The position numbers and the translations under genes were made by a program. From positions 62,001 to 126,000 of the forward strand of contig JAIYAU010000024.1 of assembly GCA_027488865.1 (NCBI GenBank): a DNA stretch of 64,000 nucleotides, read 5' to 3'. The notes beneath the pieces are model-generated. The model saw nothing but the letters and a program-made list of their open reading frames with translations. It was not told the origin of the DNA and made no database searches. Positions 7,471 to 17,018 of this stretch are shown here, one piece after another. Position 1 is the first letter of the stretch. The number at the start of each line of letters is the position of its first letter. The stretch is from Cytophagaceae bacterium (lineage in GTDB: Bacteria; Bacteroidota; Bacteroidia; Cytophagales; UBA9547).

Positions 7471-10400
7471 ATGATAAGAATTATATTATTAGGCGTTTTC
7501 ATGTTTTTAATCACCGTTGGATATGGTCAAATTGCAATAGACATATCTAGCAAATCCACATATAGTTGTCCTTATGGAACAGACACCTTGGTGGTGAACA
7601 TCGAAAATGGTAGCCCTCCTTATTCTTTTGATTTATTAAGCGATAGAACAGGAGTTGTGAATTCTATTACTACCCAATCAAATTCGATTAAAATTGGAAT
7701 AGATCTACAAAAAGATGGATTAACCTATTCAATTAATAGTGTAACTGATAAATCTCAGCAAACACAAGAGGTGCAGGCCACTTTTAGTTTTACCCAAATT
7801 CCCACACCAAATGTTAGTTTTTCTTCATCAACTTATTTTTATAATTCAGGTGATAAAGTTACCGTAGATTTGGATGTTTCATCATTTTCAGGTAGTGCAA
7901 TTATTAAAATTGAAGGCAGTGAGAGTTCTACCTTTGAAATTGTAGAACAAAACGGTGGTGCGTCATTTTCAAATGTATATTTTAGCGATAAAACCTATAA
8001 CATAATTCAAGCTACTGATTTTGACTGTCCCTTTTCTATCTCCACAACACCAGTTAATGTAGTTAAAGCCGAAGACCCATGTTTAGGGCTGGATGTAACC
8101 CAAGCGATAACTCTAAATAGTGTATGTGATGGTGATGAAATTCGTTTTAACATAGGTAATTGGGAAGCTGGTAATATATTTAGAATAGAGGGTTTGCCTC
8201 AGGAGGAAAACTACATTCATTCCAGTTCTAATGATTTTGGTATTATCAATCAATCATTAGCTATAGGAGATTATTCATTGTCGTTTTTTGTAAGAAAAAG
8301 TGAAAATTGTACAAATGAGTTTAAGTTAGACCAATCGGTTAACTTTAGTGTATTTGCTAGACCTACCGATACCTTAAGTTATTTGGTAAGTGAACCAACT
8401 TGTGCAAATGGGCTAGTTTCTGAGTTTGTAATAAAAAATACACAAGCTGGTTACGATTATAGAACCATTTTTAATGGTGTTTCTATTCAGGACCAAACAT
8501 CAGCCGGAGGAGACTTAAAATTCACTTTGGATAATTTTAATATTTTTTCCGAAAATTCCGTTTTTGTTTATGCTAATAATGGAGAATGTTCAGTTCCTCT
8601 CGAAAAAATTTATACCTACGGTTCTATTAATTCTAATGCAAAAACAAGTGTTGTAGATTCTTTAGCGTTGGTAACTTTATATGACTCATTGGGTGGCGAT
8701 TTATGGACTAATAATTCTGAATGGAAATCTTCGAGTCCTATTTCTAAATGGTTTGGTGTTACTATTTCTTGTGGTAAAGTTATTAAACTGGATTTGCAGT
8801 CGAATAATGTAAAAGGACGTATTCCTCAAGCTATTGGTGATTTGACAGCATTAGAGAATTTAAACTTAAGTTTTGATAGCATCGTAGGTAGGCTTCCTTC
8901 TAGTTTTTCCAATTTAACAAAATTGCAATATCTAGATTTAGGCAATAGTTACCTTTCTGGAACGTTTCCTCAAGAATTAACTAGTCTCAACAATTTAACG
9001 GTTTTAAATATCAATGGAAATTATTTAGAAGGGAAAGTGCCAACTTCAATTAGCAACCTCACAAAACTTAATGAATTTGACATCTCTTTTAATTCTTTCA
9101 CCGATACGCTACCTGTTTTTGATTTCATAAGCCCAAATGCCCCCGTCATTGATTTAAGTTTTAATAATTTTTCTTTTGTGAGCTTGGTTCCAACTTATCT
9201 TGCCCAAAACTGGGAAGTGTTTGACGCCTATGGTCAAAACAATATAAGTGCTAGTTTTGATACGCTTGTAAATGAAGGGACAAGTTTAACTCTCACGCTC
9301 ACACAGCCACAAATAAATGGCACTAAATTTCAATGGTTTGTTTCCTTTGGAGAGGGAGCTAGTAGATTAATTGGTGATACCTTACCTTCAATCACTTTTG
9401 AGAACATATCACTCAATGACGCACGTACTTATTTTTGCCAATTAACACATCCATTGTTATCAGAATTGGAAATTTATAGTGGTGATTTTAATGTGGAGGT
9501 CTGTAAAAAAGTTTCAATAGCTGATTCTTTAAAACTTACCCGAATCTATAATGCAACAGGTGGCGCCAATTGGATTAATAAAACTAATTGGTTAACAGAT
9601 AAACCAGTGACTGATTGGTACGGAATAAAAACTGATTGTGGCATACTTACTGAAATTAACTTACCAAATAATAATTTGATTGATACTTTGCCACAAGAAA
9701 TTGATTCATTGTATAGCTTAACAAGACTAGATTTACATGGCAATAATTTGTCTAACAACAAATTGGACAATATCATAACATCTAAACCAAACCTCTCTTA
9801 TTTGGATTTAAGCAAAAACAAATTTTCAGGAGGCTTTCCCAACGTTTTAGCAAAAGGGACAGAAATAGAACATCTTGATTTAAGCGACAATCTTTTATCA
9901 GATAGCATATTAAATTTCTTTAATGGATTTTATCGAATTAGATATTTTGATGTTTCTAATAATAAGTTTGTAGGTAAGATTCCTTCCAGTATTGCACAAG
10001 ATTCTCTTAAAATATTGTATTTGAACAATAATCAATTTTCCGATACTTTAGGCAGTAGACTATTTTTAGCAAAAAGTCTAGTTGTATTTGATGCGAGCAA
10101 TAACAACCTGACAGGTATCATTCCCCAAGACATTGTTGGGTGGTCAGATAGTATTATCGTAATTAACCTGTCTAATAACAAATTGAGTGGAAACATACCT
10201 TCAGGACTTTGGAAATGTAAAGGTTTACTCAGCTTGAATTTGAGCAAAAATGAACTTTCTGATACAATTAGCAACGATATTAAGGATTTAAGTTCTCTTT
10301 CTATCTTAGACCTAAGTGATAACTTATTTGAGGGTAGTATTCCAAACAATATTGGTTTGTTGAGTGAATTACAGAGTATAAACCTTTCACAAAATAATTT

Positions 10401-11754
10401 TAGTGGTACATTAACTAAAGGAGTAGGCGGATTAAATAAACTTATTGATTTTAATGTTACCACCAATCAAATCTCTGGTAAAATTCCTTCCGAATTTGCC
10501 AATGTATCTACCCTTGAAACATTAAAATTAGGCAACAACCAATTTCAAGATTCTATCCCATTGTCATTTGTTACCCTTCCAAAGCTTAAAGTTTTGGATG
10601 TATTTAACAACAGCATAAGTTTTATTCCTGTTTTAAAGACAATCACAAGCTTGGATGAATTATATGTCGGCAATAACAAACTTACCTTTGAACATCTTTT
10701 GCCAAATGTGGGGATCAACGTATTTCAATACGCTGTACAAGATAGTGTATTAGAAAAAGAAGTTGTAAAAATTAGCAGTACTCAATCAATAAGTTTAAAT
10801 TCATTATTAAATGGTGCTGGTAATCAATATCAATGGCAACGAAATAATATCAATATTGTGGGAGCAACACAACCGGTGTTTATTAAGCTAAATGCTACAA
10901 AAGCAGATACAGGCACCTATGTTTGTAACATAACCAATCCGCTTTTGCCAATGTTAACGCTTCATAGAAGACCATTGAAACTGATAGCTTGTGATCCTGT
11001 AATTCCTACCCCCATAATAAAAGTTGCAGACTCGTCAGCATGTTTATCAAAAACACTCAAAGGTCCCTCTGGTTATAAATTTTATGAGTGGTACCTAGAC
11101 ACATATAAACTATCAAATGCAAATGATTCTGTATTAGTGGTTGTACAAAATGGAGGTTACAGATTGTCCATAGAAGACAATACCCAATGTAAAGCCTTCT
11201 CTTCAGCACTGCCCATTAGTGTTTTTGGCACATTAGCAACACCACAAATAGATCAATCACAATTAAGTAGTGATAAAATACTTAAATCAAATAAGGATCA
11301 AGCATCTTATCAATGGTACGTAAATGACAAAATAATAATTGGTGCAACCAAAGTATCCTTACCAATTTATTACAACGGAACTTATACATTAGAAATAGGA
11401 ACCACAGATTCTTGTAGGTTGTGGTCTAAGGAGGTTGTGGTAAATATAAATGGTCTACCCAATATAGCAAAAGCGGCTTTTTATAGTTCAGAAGCCAAGT
11501 CTGTTAATATTCCTAACGCTCAAACTTCGTTGGCACAAGTTTACCCAAATCCAACAACAGGAATTATTACTTTAGAACTTGCGGGAACAGACATTAAAGC
11601 AGAAGTAATTTGTAGAGATATGAGTGGTCGTATACTCAAAATTTTCAAGACCAATTCCACTACAACCATAAATACCAATTTAGGTCAAGGAATATATATT
11701 TTAGAAATAAAAACAGGAGGAAATACCCAATGGGAAAAAATAGTTATAGAATAA
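7471..11754 (+). CDS. Leucine-rich-repeat surface protein with T9SS type A sorting domain
   Basis: A signal peptide (residues 1-19, cut near VGYGQ) shows export by Sec. Residues ~20-390 are beta-rich domains. Two LRR blocks follow, about 400-560 and 680-1090, with plant-type repeats (LxxLxLSxNxLSGxIP), each opened by a conserved cap with a GGxxWxNxxxW-like sequence. Two immunoglobulin-like segments (ending TYFCQLTHP and TYVCNITNP) follow the blocks. The last 72 residues (YPNPTTG ... GQGIYILEIKTG ... KIVIE) are a type A T9SS sorting domain, so it crosses the outer membrane and is probably attached to the surface. LRR proteins of this sort bind proteins or polysaccharides; the ligand is unknown. 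It heads a run of four co-directional genes. Confidence 0.9.
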   Translation: MIRIILLGVFMFLITVGYGQIAIDISSKSTYSCPYGTDTLVVNIENGSPPYSFDLLSDRTGVVNSITTQSNSIKIGIDLQKDGLTYSINSVTDKSQQTQEVQATFSFTQIPTPNVSFSSSTYFYNSGDKVTVDLDVSSFSGSAIIKIEGSESSTFEIVEQNGGASFSNVYFSDKTYNIIQATDFDCPFSISTTPVNVVKAEDPCLGLDVTQAITLNSVCDGDEIRFNIGNWEAGNIFRIEGLPQEENYIHSSSNDFGIINQSLAIGDYSLSFFVRKSENCTNEFKLDQSVNFSVFARPTDTLSYLVSEPTCANGLVSEFVIKNTQAGYDYRTIFNGVSIQDQTSAGGDLKFTLDNFNIFSENSVFVYANNGECSVPLEKIYTYGSINSNAKTSVVDSLALVTLYDSLGGDLWTNNSEWKSSSPISKWFGVTISCGKVIKLDLQSNNVKGRIPQAIGDLTALENLNLSFDSIVGRLPSSFSNLTKLQYLDLGNSYLSGTFPQELTSLNNLTVLNINGNYLEGKVPTSISNLTKLNEFDISFNSFTDTLPVFDFISPNAPVIDLSFNNFSFVSLVPTYLAQNWEVFDAYGQNNISASFDTLVNEGTSLTLTLTQPQINGTKFQWFVSFGEGASRLIGDTLPSITFENISLNDARTYFCQLTHPLLSELEIYSGDFNVEVCKKVSIADSLKLTRIYNATGGANWINKTNWLTDKPVTDWYGIKTDCGILTEINLPNNNLIDTLPQEIDSLYSLTRLDLHGNNLSNNKLDNIITSKPNLSYLDLSKNKFSGGFPNVLAKGTEIEHLDLSDNLLSDSILNFFNGFYRIRYFDVSNNKFVGKIPSSIAQDSLKILYLNNNQFSDTLGSRLFLAKSLVVFDASNNNLTGIIPQDIVGWSDSIIVINLSNNKLSGNIPSGLWKCKGLLSLNLSKNELSDTISNDIKDLSSLSILDLSDNLFEGSIPNNIGLLSELQSINLSQNNFSGTLTKGVGGLNKLIDFNVTTNQISGKIPSEFANVSTLETLKLGNNQFQDSIPLSFVTLPKLKVLDVFNNSISFIPVLKTITSLDELYVGNNKLTFEHLLPNVGINVFQYAVQDSVLEKEVVKISSTQSISLNSLLNGAGNQYQWQRNNINIVGATQPVFIKLNATKADTGTYVCNITNPLLPMLTLHRRPLKLIACDPVIPTPIIKVADSSACLSKTLKGPSGYKFYEWYLDTYKLSNANDSVLVVVQNGGYRLSIEDNTQCKAFSSALPISVFGTLATPQIDQSQLSSDKILKSNKDQASYQWYVNDKIIIGATKVSLPIYYNGTYTLEIGTTDSCRLWSKEVVVNINGLPNIAKAAFYSSEAKSVNIPNAQTSLAQVYPNPTTGIITLELAGTDIKAEVICRDMSGRILKIFKTNSTTTINTNLGQGIYILEIKTGGNTQWEKIVIE

Positions 11755-12683
11755 TAGCAGTTTTGCTCTTAATTACTGGAGGGCTTTACTTTTGTAAACA
11801 AAAGGTTGAAGTAATTATTCCAACTACAGACGTGGATTTATTGGTGGTTAGTACTAAAGCGGATACCTTAAAAGGTGCAATAGTTGCTATTTTTGACAAT
11901 CAGGATGATTTTAATCAAGCACAATTAACACGAAACTATTCAAACGCACTTAAAGTAGATACAACGGATAATAAAGGAAAAATTTATTTTGCAGGTCTTA
12001 AGGAAGATAGACGATATTTTTTTGCAGCTTATTATAATGATAACAAAACCTTTCCAGGTAATACAATCTTGTGGGATAACACTGATGGCGCCTATTTCTT
12101 TTTGAATAATTTAATAAAAAGCTCAGTAACTTATTCTTTAATAGTGCTAAGTCCAGTGGAAGGGTTTGTAACGTTTTGGACTCAATCAGAAAACTTAACA
12201 AAAACACCCATTGGGATTAGAATTGGCTCTGATTCAATAGGTTCTATTGCAACAGGATTAGCAACGGCTCCAGCACCTTTTGGTAACCAAGCCATTACTT
12301 ACAAAGTAAAAAAGGGAGTGTTTAATTATCAAGCCAAAAATGCCTTAGGTTGTGTTTGGATTGACACCATAAATGTGGTTGGAGGTATTAATAAATACGA
12401 GCGACTACCACTTTGCACTTTTGGTACTTTATCCTTTGGGGTGCCAACTAACTCGACTTCTAAATTGCCTATAACTGTAGTACTTAACCAACAAGATACG
12501 ATTGGTCAAATAGTCCAAAGCACCACCAACGTAGTATTTACTTGCAAACCTAGCAACACCTTAAGCGTGATAAAAAGCCCAGGCAAGTACACGTATACCG
12601 CAATCTCTAAAACTACAGGCACAGCTTGGACTGGCATAGTTAATTTAAAAGCAGATAGTTGTAAAGTAGTGTATCTTCCATAA
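11730..12683 (+). CDS. Exported or membrane-anchored protein of unknown function
   Basis: The 317-residue protein starts with an N-terminal hydrophobic segment (IIAVLLLITGGLYF) ending next to Cys22, but YFC is a poor lipobox, so it may be a signal anchor. The early part (KADTLKGAIVAIFDNQDDF ... GKIYFAGLKEDRRYFF) reads like a carboxypeptidase-regulatory beta-sandwich. Pairs of Cys later could form disulfides. I do not recognise the rest. The start lies inside the end of the LRR gene (25-nt overlap), with a good Shine-Dalgarno-like AGGAGG at 11715-11720, unusual for this genome, that decides the start. Its place suggests a partner of the LRR protein. Confidence 0.6.
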   Translation: MGKNSYRIIAVLLLITGGLYFCKQKVEVIIPTTDVDLLVVSTKADTLKGAIVAIFDNQDDFNQAQLTRNYSNALKVDTTDNKGKIYFAGLKEDRRYFFAAYYNDNKTFPGNTILWDNTDGAYFFLNNLIKSSVTYSLIVLSPVEGFVTFWTQSENLTKTPIGIRIGSDSIGSIATGLATAPAPFGNQAITYKVKKGVFNYQAKNALGCVWIDTINVVGGINKYERLPLCTFGTLSFGVPTNSTSKLPITVVLNQQDTIGQIVQSTTNVVFTCKPSNTLSVIKSPGKYTYTAISKTTGTAWTGIVNLKADSCKVVYLP

Positions 12684-12700
12684 TAGTTAAAGAGCTTATA

Positions 12701-13372
12701 ATGAAATATTTCTTACTTATATTAATATCTTCCTTTAGTGCTTTTGCACAAATTGATCAATTTCAAGGTTATTTGGGTACTTCACTTTTTCCTGCTAACG
12801 AAAAAATTGGAATCAGCGGTGTTCCTGAAAATTATTTTGCTAAATACAGACCTGCTATTAACATAGGCGGCGGCGTGTCCTTTTTTCTTAATGATAACTT
12901 CAGGTTTTCAGCTAATATAGAATACTCCAATTCTTCTAAAACTGGTTATAAATTAAACCTACTAAATATATTGCCAAGTCTAAACTACCATTTTGGTTCT
13001 TTTGATAACAAAGTGTCACCTTATATTGGGGTTTCTGGTAATATTAGTTTTGTGTCCATCAAACAAGAGGCATATTCTAGAGTTATTCAAAGAGATTCTG
13101 CTTATTATATACAAAGTTCTGGTAATATATCATCCAATCCAGTTCTGATTCGAGAGGAGTATTTTAATATTTTATTTGTTCCAGTATTTGGAGGCGGCTT
13201 AAGTGCTGGGGTAGATTTAAAGCTAACAGAAAAGTTTGGTGTGTTTGTGCAAGGCAATTATAATGTTCTCCTTACTAATAGTGCAAAGTTGATTAAAGAA
13301 AACTTGGATAATAATAAATCAAATATGATTAATACCTCGATTATAATTGGGATTAGGTATAGACGTATATAG
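12701..13372 (+). CDS. Outer-membrane beta-barrel protein
   Basis: A signal peptide (MKYFLLILISSFSAFAQ) precedes about 200 residues of alternating amphipathic strands, for example NINIGGGVSFFLNDNFRFSANIEY, ending in a terminal strand IIIGIRYRRI. This is the usual small Bacteroidota outer-membrane barrel of the OmpW/porin-like kind (8-10 strands). No ligand can be inferred. It starts 17 nt after the previous gene and ends 3 nt before the next, so it belongs to the LRR operon. Confidence 0.75.
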   Translation: MKYFLLILISSFSAFAQIDQFQGYLGTSLFPANEKIGISGVPENYFAKYRPAINIGGGVSFFLNDNFRFSANIEYSNSSKTGYKLNLLNILPSLNYHFGSFDNKVSPYIGVSGNISFVSIKQEAYSRVIQRDSAYYIQSSGNISSNPVLIREEYFNILFVPVFGGGLSAGVDLKLTEKFGVFVQGNYNVLLTNSAKLIKENLDNNKSNMINTSIIIGIRYRRI

Positions 13373-13375
13373 CAT

Positions 13376-13732
13376 ATGAAAAAACTAGACTTTTTTGGGC
13401 AAATAATTTTGATAATTTTTATGTTAACTTGTTGGTTAACAAAGGTTTTTCAAGTAGTTACATTAATGTCATTTTTTGTATTGGGTATTTGGCAACTGAT
13501 AAGTGCAATTGTAAACACTGTAGTTTATAGAAAAAACACTAAGATAATTGCTGGCCTAAAAATATACTGGGTTTTAGTTGCACTAGTGGGCATCATTAGT
13601 GCTATTGCACTTAATTATGAATTACCTGGCAAATCAACAGGTTTTTACACACTTTTGGCAAGTTCATCCGTTTGTGCTATAGTCTACTTAGTCATTTATT
13701 ACTTGAAATTAATAAAAGAAGATAACAGTTAA
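13376..13732 (+). CDS. Small four-helix inner membrane protein
   Basis: The 118-residue protein has four hydrophobic helices (about 8-25, 27-48, 59-80, 89-110) and short charged loops. I do not recognise the family. It is 3 nt after the outer-membrane barrel gene and converges on glmS with only 4 nt between the stops and no terminator visible. Confidence 0.6.
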   Translation: MKKLDFFGQIILIIFMLTCWLTKVFQVVTLMSFFVLGIWQLISAIVNTVVYRKNTKIIAGLKIYWVLVALVGIISAIALNYELPGKSTGFYTLLASSSVCAIVYLVIYYLKLIKEDNS

Positions 13733-13736
13733 ACTA

Positions 13737-15578
13737 CTACTCTACAGTAACGGATTTGGCTAAATTTCTAGGTTGATCTACGTTACAACCACGCATTACC
13801 GATATATGATAAGACAAAAGTTGTAATGGTACAACTGCTACAATTGGCATAAGTGCCTCGTGGGTGGCAGGTACTTCGAGGGTGTAATCGGCCATTTTAG
13901 CAACCTGAGTGTCTCCTTCCGTAACTATTGCAATTACTTGACCTTTTCGTGCACGCACCTCTTGTATATTAGAAACCACCTTTTCATAAGAACTATCCTT
14001 AGTTGCTATTACTACAACAGGCATTTCTTTATCTATCAGTGCTATTGGACCGTGTTTCATTTCCGCCGCAGGATAGCCCTCAGCATGAATGTATGATATT
14101 TCTTTTAATTTTAATGCTCCTTCTAGGGCAACAGGGAAATTATAACCCCTACCTAGATACAATACATTTTTAGCATCTTTATAAATGCTTGAAATGTATT
14201 TTATTTTTTCATTAAGTTTTAATACTGTTGATACCTTGTCTGGAATGCTTTCTATCTCCGCTAATAAGATACGAAACAAATGATCAGATATAGACCCTTT
14301 TTTATGAGCCACTTGTAAGGCAATCATTGTAAGCACTGTTACCTGAGCAGTAAATGCTTTGGTACTGGCCACACCGATTTCTGGACCGGCATGAAGATAA
14401 GCGCCTGCATGAGAGGCTCTTGCAATAGACGAGCCAACTACATTACACACACCAATTATAACAGCTCCTTTAGACTTAGCTAATTCAATAGCTGCTAATG
14501 TATCTGCTGTTTCGCCACTTTGTGAAATTGCAATTAGGACATCCCCTTCGCGAACCACAGGATTGCGATATCTAAATTCTGATGCATAATCGACCTCCAC
14601 AGGAATTCTTGTAAACTCCTCGAAAATGTATTCTGCCACAAGACCTGCGTGCCAAGATGTGCCACAGGCTACAATCATAATGCGCTCAGCATTTATTAAT
14701 TTGTAGAGATATTCATTTAAACCACCTAACACCAAATGGCCTCGTACTGAGTCTACCCTACCTCGCATACAGTCAAGAATGGATTTGGGTTGCTCCATTA
14801 TTTCTTTTAACATAAAATGCTCATAGCCACCTTTTTCAATGGCTTCAAGCTCTAGCTCTAACTTTTGAATATATGGTGTCATTTGCACATCCTCTATATT
14901 CTTAATTGTGAGCAGGTTATCTTTAATTATCGCAACTTCTTGGTCATTTAGATATACAACCTCATTGGTATATTCAATAATAGGAGATGCGTCAGAGGCG
15001 ATAAAAAATTCGTTTTTACCCAAACCAATTACCAATGGACTACCTTTTCTTGCAGCAATTAACTGATTGGGAGTGTCCTTGGCAATAATTACAATAGCAT
15101 AAGCGCCAACCACTTGTGACAAAGCCACCCGTACAGCTTCTTCTAATGAACAATTATTGTTAATTCTTATATCATCTATTAAATGTATAAAAACTTCAGA
15201 GTCGGTATCACTTAAAAAAACATGACCCCTTAGGGTTAAGTCCATCTTTAAAGAGGAGTAGTTTTCAATAATGCCATTATGAATAATGGCAAGGTCTTTA
15301 TTGGAAGAATAGTGTGGATGTGCGTTCACATCGTTAGGCTCGCCATGTGTCGCCCATCTGGTATGGCCCATACCAATAGTACTATTCAAAAAATGTTTGT
15401 CTTCTCCTAAGAATTCTTCAAGATCTGAGACCTTGCCTTTCTTTTTATAAACGTTAAGGTTACCATTGAGCAAGGCAATTCCTGCACTATCATAACCTCT
15501 ATATTCTAATCTTTTTAATCCTTTGATAATAATAGAATAGGCTTCTCTATGACCTACATAACCTACAATTCCACACAT
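13737..15578 (-). CDS. glmS: Glutamine-fructose-6-phosphate aminotransferase (isomerizing)
   Basis: GlmS makes glucosamine-6-phosphate from fructose-6-phosphate and glutamine, the first step towards UDP-GlcNAc for peptidoglycan and lipopolysaccharide. The N-terminal nucleophile Cys2 (MCGIVGYVG) and the class II glutaminase domain (HTRWATHGEPN, HNGIIENY) are intact. Two SIS sugar-isomerase domains follow (CGTSWHAG, SQSGETADT; then LGRGYNFPVALEGALKLKE). The protein ends with the canonical PRNLAKSVTVE. At 613 residues it is full length. A -7-like octamer at 15651-15658 may drive it. No glmS ribozyme-like leader is apparent. Confidence 0.97.
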   Translation of the reverse strand: MCGIVGYVGHREAYSIIIKGLKRLEYRGYDSAGIALLNGNLNVYKKKGKVSDLEEFLGEDKHFLNSTIGMGHTRWATHGEPNDVNAHPHYSSNKDLAIIHNGIIENYSSLKMDLTLRGHVFLSDTDSEVFIHLIDDIRINNNCSLEEAVRVALSQVVGAYAIVIIAKDTPNQLIAARKGSPLVIGLGKNEFFIASDASPIIEYTNEVVYLNDQEVAIIKDNLLTIKNIEDVQMTPYIQKLELELEAIEKGGYEHFMLKEIMEQPKSILDCMRGRVDSVRGHLVLGGLNEYLYKLINAERIMIVACGTSWHAGLVAEYIFEEFTRIPVEVDYASEFRYRNPVVREGDVLIAISQSGETADTLAAIELAKSKGAVIIGVCNVVGSSIARASHAGAYLHAGPEIGVASTKAFTAQVTVLTMIALQVAHKKGSISDHLFRILLAEIESIPDKVSTVLKLNEKIKYISSIYKDAKNVLYLGRGYNFPVALEGALKLKEISYIHAEGYPAAEMKHGPIALIDKEMPVVVIATKDSSYEKVVSNIQEVRARKGQVIAIVTEGDTQVAKMADYTLEVPATHEALMPIVAVVPLQLLSYHISVMRGCNVDQPRNLAKSVTVE

Positions 15579-15650
15579 AAATTTTGTTTGCTTAAGTTTT
15601 GATGGAAAGATTCAGTATCAACCATGCAATAATAATACGTAGCTTGATAA

Positions 15651-15658
15651 CAAATTTA
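15651..15658 (-). promoter_or_regulatory. Possible -7 element (TAAATTTG, minus strand) for glmS
   Basis: On the minus strand the octamer fits TAnnTTTG, 72 nt before the glmS start and just past the DUF4270 stop. A clean -33 TTG at proper spacing is not seen. Confidence 0.3.
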
Positions 15659-15665
15659 AGAATTT

Positions 15666-17018
15666 CTACTCAATTCTAGTATAGTAGACTTTCAATTTCA
15701 TTGGTGTGCTGGCATGTTTGTTGTCAAACAGAACGTATCTACTAAATGAATTTGAAAATATTAATGGATATATAACCAACGACCGATTTATAACAGTAGG
15801 GTTATACACTAAATCTTGGAAATAACTTGTTATTTGATGATTCACAACTACATAATTAGCGTCGTTATACGTGCCAAAAGCTGGAGTAGATACATTGGAT
15901 TGAAATTCTTGTTGAACTCTAATCAAGACTCCAGAGCTATTTTTTAAAAGTTTATTGCTAGCATCAGTTTGATACAAACACATCCCACTTGGCGGTAAGT
16001 ACTTAATACCACCCATATTAATTAAATCTGAGCTACTTTGATATTGTAAATCTACTTTTGTTATTATTATTTTGCCTTTTAAAGCTAATAGTCCTTCTAA
16101 TCCTGTGAAAGTTAACTTGGTAGCTAAACCCACATTTGGTTGTACATAACATTTGTTTGAGGCTAAACTTGAGGGTAACGAATCACCAGTTTTTGTGAGT
16201 TGTGCTAATGGCCCAGAAAAACTAGATTCAATTTTATTGAACCTAAGATTGCCAGTAGTAAAATAGAAATCAACAAACTTTTGGGTGGTTTCACCAGAAA
16301 CGTGATAGTAAAGTCTTGTATACGCCCTCCCTCTAGTGCCATTGAAACCCGCGCTATAGATGCCTAGCATTGAAGCGTTACTTGAGGTTGTTTTAAAAGC
16401 AATTCCTTTAACCAATTGATTAAAGTTATAGCTATTGTCAAGACTACCAGTGCCACTTGCAGCCACAATTTCAGAGGCTAATGTGCCACTAAGTTTCAAT
16501 TTAAGCGTATCAGTAGTTCTTTTTATGGTAGGGAAGAAAGTTAAGCTGGCCATAGGAGATGACTCAAGTGCAGGATCGCTTTTGCTTGTATATTTTATAG
16601 ACGTATCTAGTGCAGAAGCAAGTCGATATAAATCTAGTGAAATAGATTTTGTGGTATCTCCATAATAAGTTGAAAACCCTAAAATATTAACAACCATAGA
16701 ATCAGCAACACTATTCGCATCAAATCTCAAACCATTATTAGCCAAATACAATTGAGTATATGCAGTGGAGCGAATAGTACCTATTTCAGGATCATTATAA
16801 CCGCCCAAAAACAAATATTCTGCATATCTAGTATTTACAGTATCAATCAATATGGTTGAAGTCTCGATATCAAATGTATCAGTAAAGAATACATCCAGCT
16901 CGTTTCCAGCTGGTTGTACTTCTTTACCAATTCTTTTTGACTCTTTACAAGAAATTAAAACTAAAACAAAAATGGTATAAAATGCAAACGCAAAAAATCG
17001 GTTAACCCGCAAGTTCAT
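15666..17018 (-). CDS. DUF4270 family lipoprotein
   Basis: A signal sequence ends in a lipobox (VLVLISC), so the mature protein starts at a lipid-modified Cys. The segment after it (ELDVFFTDTFDIETSTILIDTVNT ... LFLGGYNDPEIGTIRSTAYTQLYL) is the signature of the DUF4270 family, found only in Bacteroidota and next to the same glycogen-synthase-like gene in many of them. Its function is unknown. The start at 17018 (MNLRVNRF) is preferred to the upstream in-frame ATG at 17060 because it puts the signal peptide at the N-terminus. It overlaps the end of the upstream gene by 17 nt, so coupled translation is likely. Confidence 0.85.
   Translation of the reverse strand: MNLRVNRFFAFAFYTIFVLVLISCKESKRIGKEVQPAGNELDVFFTDTFDIETSTILIDTVNTRYAEYLFLGGYNDPEIGTIRSTAYTQLYLANNGLRFDANSVADSMVVNILGFSTYYGDTTKSISLDLYRLASALDTSIKYTSKSDPALESSPMASLTFFPTIKRTTDTLKLKLSGTLASEIVAASGTGSLDNSYNFNQLVKGIAFKTTSSNASMLGIYSAGFNGTRGRAYTRLYYHVSGETTQKFVDFYFTTGNLRFNKIESSFSGPLAQLTKTGDSLPSSLASNKCYVQPNVGLATKLTFTGLEGLLALKGKIIITKVDLQYQSSSDLINMGGIKYLPPSGMCLYQTDASNKLLKNSSGVLIRVQQEFQSNVSTPAFGTYNDANYVVVNHQITSYFQDLVYNPTVINRSLVIYPLIFSNSFSRYVLFDNKHASTPMKLKVYYTRIE

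Noticed and set aside
15579-15660. glmS ribozyme upstream of glmS
   Set aside because: The leader is short and A/T-rich without a sequence resembling the ribozyme core.
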